A DNA stretch of 7,164 bases, taken from the NCBI GenBank assembly GCA_028290685.1, contig JAQGJI010000077.1:1-7164 (forward strand), given 5' to 3'. Under the pieces are notes generated by a model. That model was not told the origin of the DNA. It searched no databases and saw only the letters and a program-made list of their open reading frames with translations. This document shows, one piece after another, positions 5,686-7,164 of the stretch. Every line of letters starts with the position of its first letter. Position 1 is the first letter of the stretch. The position numbers and the translations under genes were made by a program. Source of the DNA: Devosia sp. GTDB lineage: Bacteria > Pseudomonadota > Alphaproteobacteria > Rhizobiales > Devosiaceae.

Positions 5686-6635
5686 CAGTAGAAGTTGTAG
5701 CTTTCGGACAGGCTTTTTGAAACGTGGTTGTTGCGGGCGATGAACTCGGTCAGGAACTCATGCAGCCCATGGCTGAAGATCGTCTCCATGGAGGTGTTTT
5801 CCACCATGGCGCACAATTGCCTGACGCCCTCCGTGCAGGGCTGCTCGTGTCCATAAAACTGCGCCAGAGCATCCACGTTCTGCCGCACGTACTGCGCGCA
5901 AAAGCTCAGCGAGCGCGGCATTTCCGGCCGCAGGATCAGATAGTCGGCAATGTTGTGGGCCTTGTAGCGGTCATGATAAACATGGCGATAGCTGCGATGG
6001 GCCGAGGCCGCCCGCAGGATCAGCGTCCATTGCTGGATATCGAGGTCCCCCCCGACCAGCGTCGCGCGTGGCAGCAGCACGTAGTATTTCATGTCCAGAA
6101 TGCGCGCCGTATTGTCGGCCCGCTCGATGAAATTGCCCGCCTGCAGAAACGCGAAGCCATCATCGCGCAATATGGTGCCCAGCAGCGCGCCGCGAAACTC
6201 ATGGCTCAGATGCTTGACCCATTCAAGCAGTTCCATGAGCTTGGCGCCCCGCACGTCGCGCGGCTTGATCTGGGAAAATTCAAGCCAGGCGCCGTTGATG
6301 GATTCCCACATGTCCCCGGTGATGGCGGTGCGAACCGAGCGCGCATTGGTGCGCGCTGCACCAAGGCACGAAAACACCGAACTGGGATTGTCCGGATCAA
6401 ACATCATGAAATAGGCCACGCTGTCGACGTCGTGCGTGCCATGCTTGCGGGCAAAATCGTCGTCGACCTCGGCCGCCTGCATCATCGACATCAGGTGCTC
6501 GCTGGCGCTTCCCTCGCGCCGGCTGGTCAGGCTCATCCGATAGCCGACCTCGAGCAGCCGCGCCATGTTCTCGGCCCGCTCCACATAGCGCGACAGCCAG
6601 AACAGATTTTGCGCCGTGCGCCCGAGCATGCTCAT
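5685..6635 (-). CDS. Alpha-E domain protein (COG2307, DUF403)
   Basis: All-helical cytoplasmic protein of 316 residues, the usual length for the alpha-E family, whose genes lie beside circularly permuted ATP-grasp and transglutaminase-like genes. Biochemical function is not established; it has been proposed to work with the ATP-grasp enzyme in forming peptide or amide bonds. The family signature MLGRTAQNLFWLSRYVERAENMARLLE starts at residue 3. A related motif recurs at about 168-181 (GNFIERADNTARILD), so two E-R-A-x-N-x-A-R elements are visible, followed by KYYVLLP. RSYRHVYHDRYKAHNIADYLILRPEMPRSL lies in the conserved C-terminal half. Start choice: ATG 6635 (MSMLGRT) is preferred; ATG 6629 and GTG 6644 are also in frame, and no site has a strong Shine-Dalgarno. 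It follows the ATP-grasp gene after about 103 bases and overlaps the transglutaminase-like gene by one base. Confidence 0.92.
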   Translation of the reverse strand: MSMLGRTAQNLFWLSRYVERAENMARLLEVGYRMSLTSRREGSASEHLMSMMQAAEVDDDFARKHGTHDVDSVAYFMMFDPDNPSSVFSCLGAARTNARSVRTAITGDMWESINGAWLEFSQIKPRDVRGAKLMELLEWVKHLSHEFRGALLGTILRDDGFAFLQAGNFIERADNTARILDMKYYVLLPRATLVGGDLDIQQWTLILRAASAHRSYRHVYHDRYKAHNIADYLILRPEMPRSLSFCAQYVRQNVDALAQFYGHEQPCTEGVRQLCAMVENTSMETIFSHGLHEFLTEFIARNNHVSKSLSESYNFY

Positions 6636-6660
6636 GATCGGCACTCGCGGGCAGCACGCA

Positions 6661-6710
6661 GCCCCAATCGAGCCCTACCCTTGAAAGGGGAGGCGAGGTG
6701 GGGGTGGGGC
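6661..6710. repeat. GC-rich palindromic intergenic element
   Basis: The gap between the ATP-grasp stop and the alpha-E start (6636-6738) holds a strongly strand-biased stretch. GCCCCA (6661-6666) is complementary to TGGGGC (6705-6710), and inside these arms CCCTT-GA-AAGGG (6678-6689) is a perfect 5+5 hairpin. The rest is purine-rich GAGG/GGGGTGGGG. It looks like the dispersed C/G-run palindromes often found between alphaproteobacterial genes, though copy number cannot be judged from one window. Lying inside a presumed operon it could act as an RNA hairpin that stabilises or attenuates the transcript. There is no U-run after it on the minus strand, so it is not a standard terminator. Confidence 0.4.
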
Positions 6711-6738
6711 GCCGGGAGCTGAACAGCGTGACCCATCA

Positions 6739-7164
6739 TCAATCTTCCAGCACCCAGGTATCCTTGGTGCCCCCGCCCTGGCTGGAGTTGACCACAAGCG
6801 AGCCTTTCTTGAGCGCCACCCGCGTCAGCCCGCCGGGCGTGATCCGCACCTCATCCCCCACCAGCACATAGGGCCGCAAATCCACATGCCGCGGCGCAAT
6901 CCCGGCATTGACGTAAGTGGGGCAGGTAGAGAGCGCCAGCGTCGGCTGCACGATGTAATTGTCCGGCCGCGCCTCGATCCTGCGCTTGAACTCGGCATGC
7001 TGCGCCTTGCTCGATGTGGGTCCCACCATCATGCCGTACCCGCCCGAGCCATGCACCTCCTTGACCACCAGGTCAGCGATGTTGTCCAGCACCCAGTTGC
7101 GCTGCTCCTCGTCCGTGCAGTTATAGGTCGGCACATTGGCCAGCAGCGCCTTTTCCCCAAGGTA
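6739..7164 (-). CDS. Circularly permuted ATP-grasp protein, C-terminal part only
   Basis: The last 141 residues of a COG2308 (DUF404/DUF407) ATP-grasp-like ligase; full members have about 470-480 residues, so the first two-thirds lie beyond the right edge. The open frame runs from the edge (YLGEKALLANVPTYNC) to a TGA at 6739-6741. Recognisable family parts: VVKEVHGSGGYGMMVGP, with the glycine-rich nucleotide-binding loop after a Lys; IVQPTLALSTCPTY; PRHVDLRPYVLVG; and the C-terminal block LTRVALKKGSLVVNSSQGGGTKDTWVLED. These are hallmark features and intact. The family is predicted to use ATP to join an amino group to a carboxylate, but no substrate is established. It is the first visible gene of the cluster with the alpha-E and transglutaminase-like genes, all on the minus strand. 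Confidence 0.93.
   Translation of the reverse strand, partial: YLGEKALLANVPTYNCTDEEQRNWVLDNIADLVVKEVHGSGGYGMMVGPTSSKAQHAEFKRRIEARPDNYIVQPTLALSTCPTYVNAGIAPRHVDLRPYVLVGDEVRITPGGLTRVALKKGSLVVNSSQGGGTKDTWVLED

Noticed and set aside
5724..6722. A 332-codon open frame on the plus strand opposite the alpha-E gene.
   Set aside because: It is the antisense shadow of a complete alpha-E gene with family motifs; composition is His/Gln/Arg-rich and nothing is recognisable.

Overview
The window (7164 bases, GC-rich by eye) looks like chromosomal DNA of an alphaproteobacterium, most likely of the Hyphomicrobiales (rhizobial or Devosia-like). This rests on protein resemblance from memory, the glpD-glpK arrangement and the ATP-grasp / alpha-E / transglutaminase-like cluster; no database search was possible. 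No rRNA, tRNA, CRISPR array, insertion sequence or phage gene is visible.

Left part (1-2969): a glycerol catabolic operon on the minus strand. glpD (aerobic glycerol-3-phosphate dehydrogenase) comes first and glpK (glycerol kinase) follows with a 4-base ATGA overlap; glpK runs off the left edge, losing roughly its last 60 residues. GlpK makes glycerol-3-phosphate and GlpD oxidises it to dihydroxyacetone phosphate while reducing quinone. The leader upstream of glpD holds three evenly spaced direct repeats, a good candidate operator for a DeoR-type repressor such as GlpR. No regulator or glycerol transporter gene is in view.

Middle (2970-4788): two plus-strand genes. The first, divergent from glpD, is a ten-helix AEC-family permease (auxin efflux carrier / malonate-type). 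The second, after a 154-base gap with its own candidate extended -10 promoter, is a 237-residue protein made of two tandem DUF1428 (YbaA-like) units, where the usual protein is a single unit of about 117 residues.

Right part (4789-7164): a minus-strand cluster read from the right edge: the C-terminal 141 residues of a circularly permuted ATP-grasp protein (COG2308), a complete alpha-E protein (COG2307), and a transglutaminase-like protein (COG1305). This trio is a known conserved neighbourhood, sometimes with the proteasome-like peptidase Anbu, and has been predicted to make and process peptide or amide bonds. Here the transglutaminase-like member has Ala where the catalytic Cys should be and carries a Gln/Ser-rich insert just before that site. 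It ends directly against the DUF1428 gene, the two TAG stop codons abutting with no spacer. No anbu gene lies in the window.

I see no clearly new multi-gene system. The most unusual points are the tandem DUF1428 protein, the cysteine-less transglutaminase-like protein, the triple repeat before glpD, and the spacer-free convergent gene junction.
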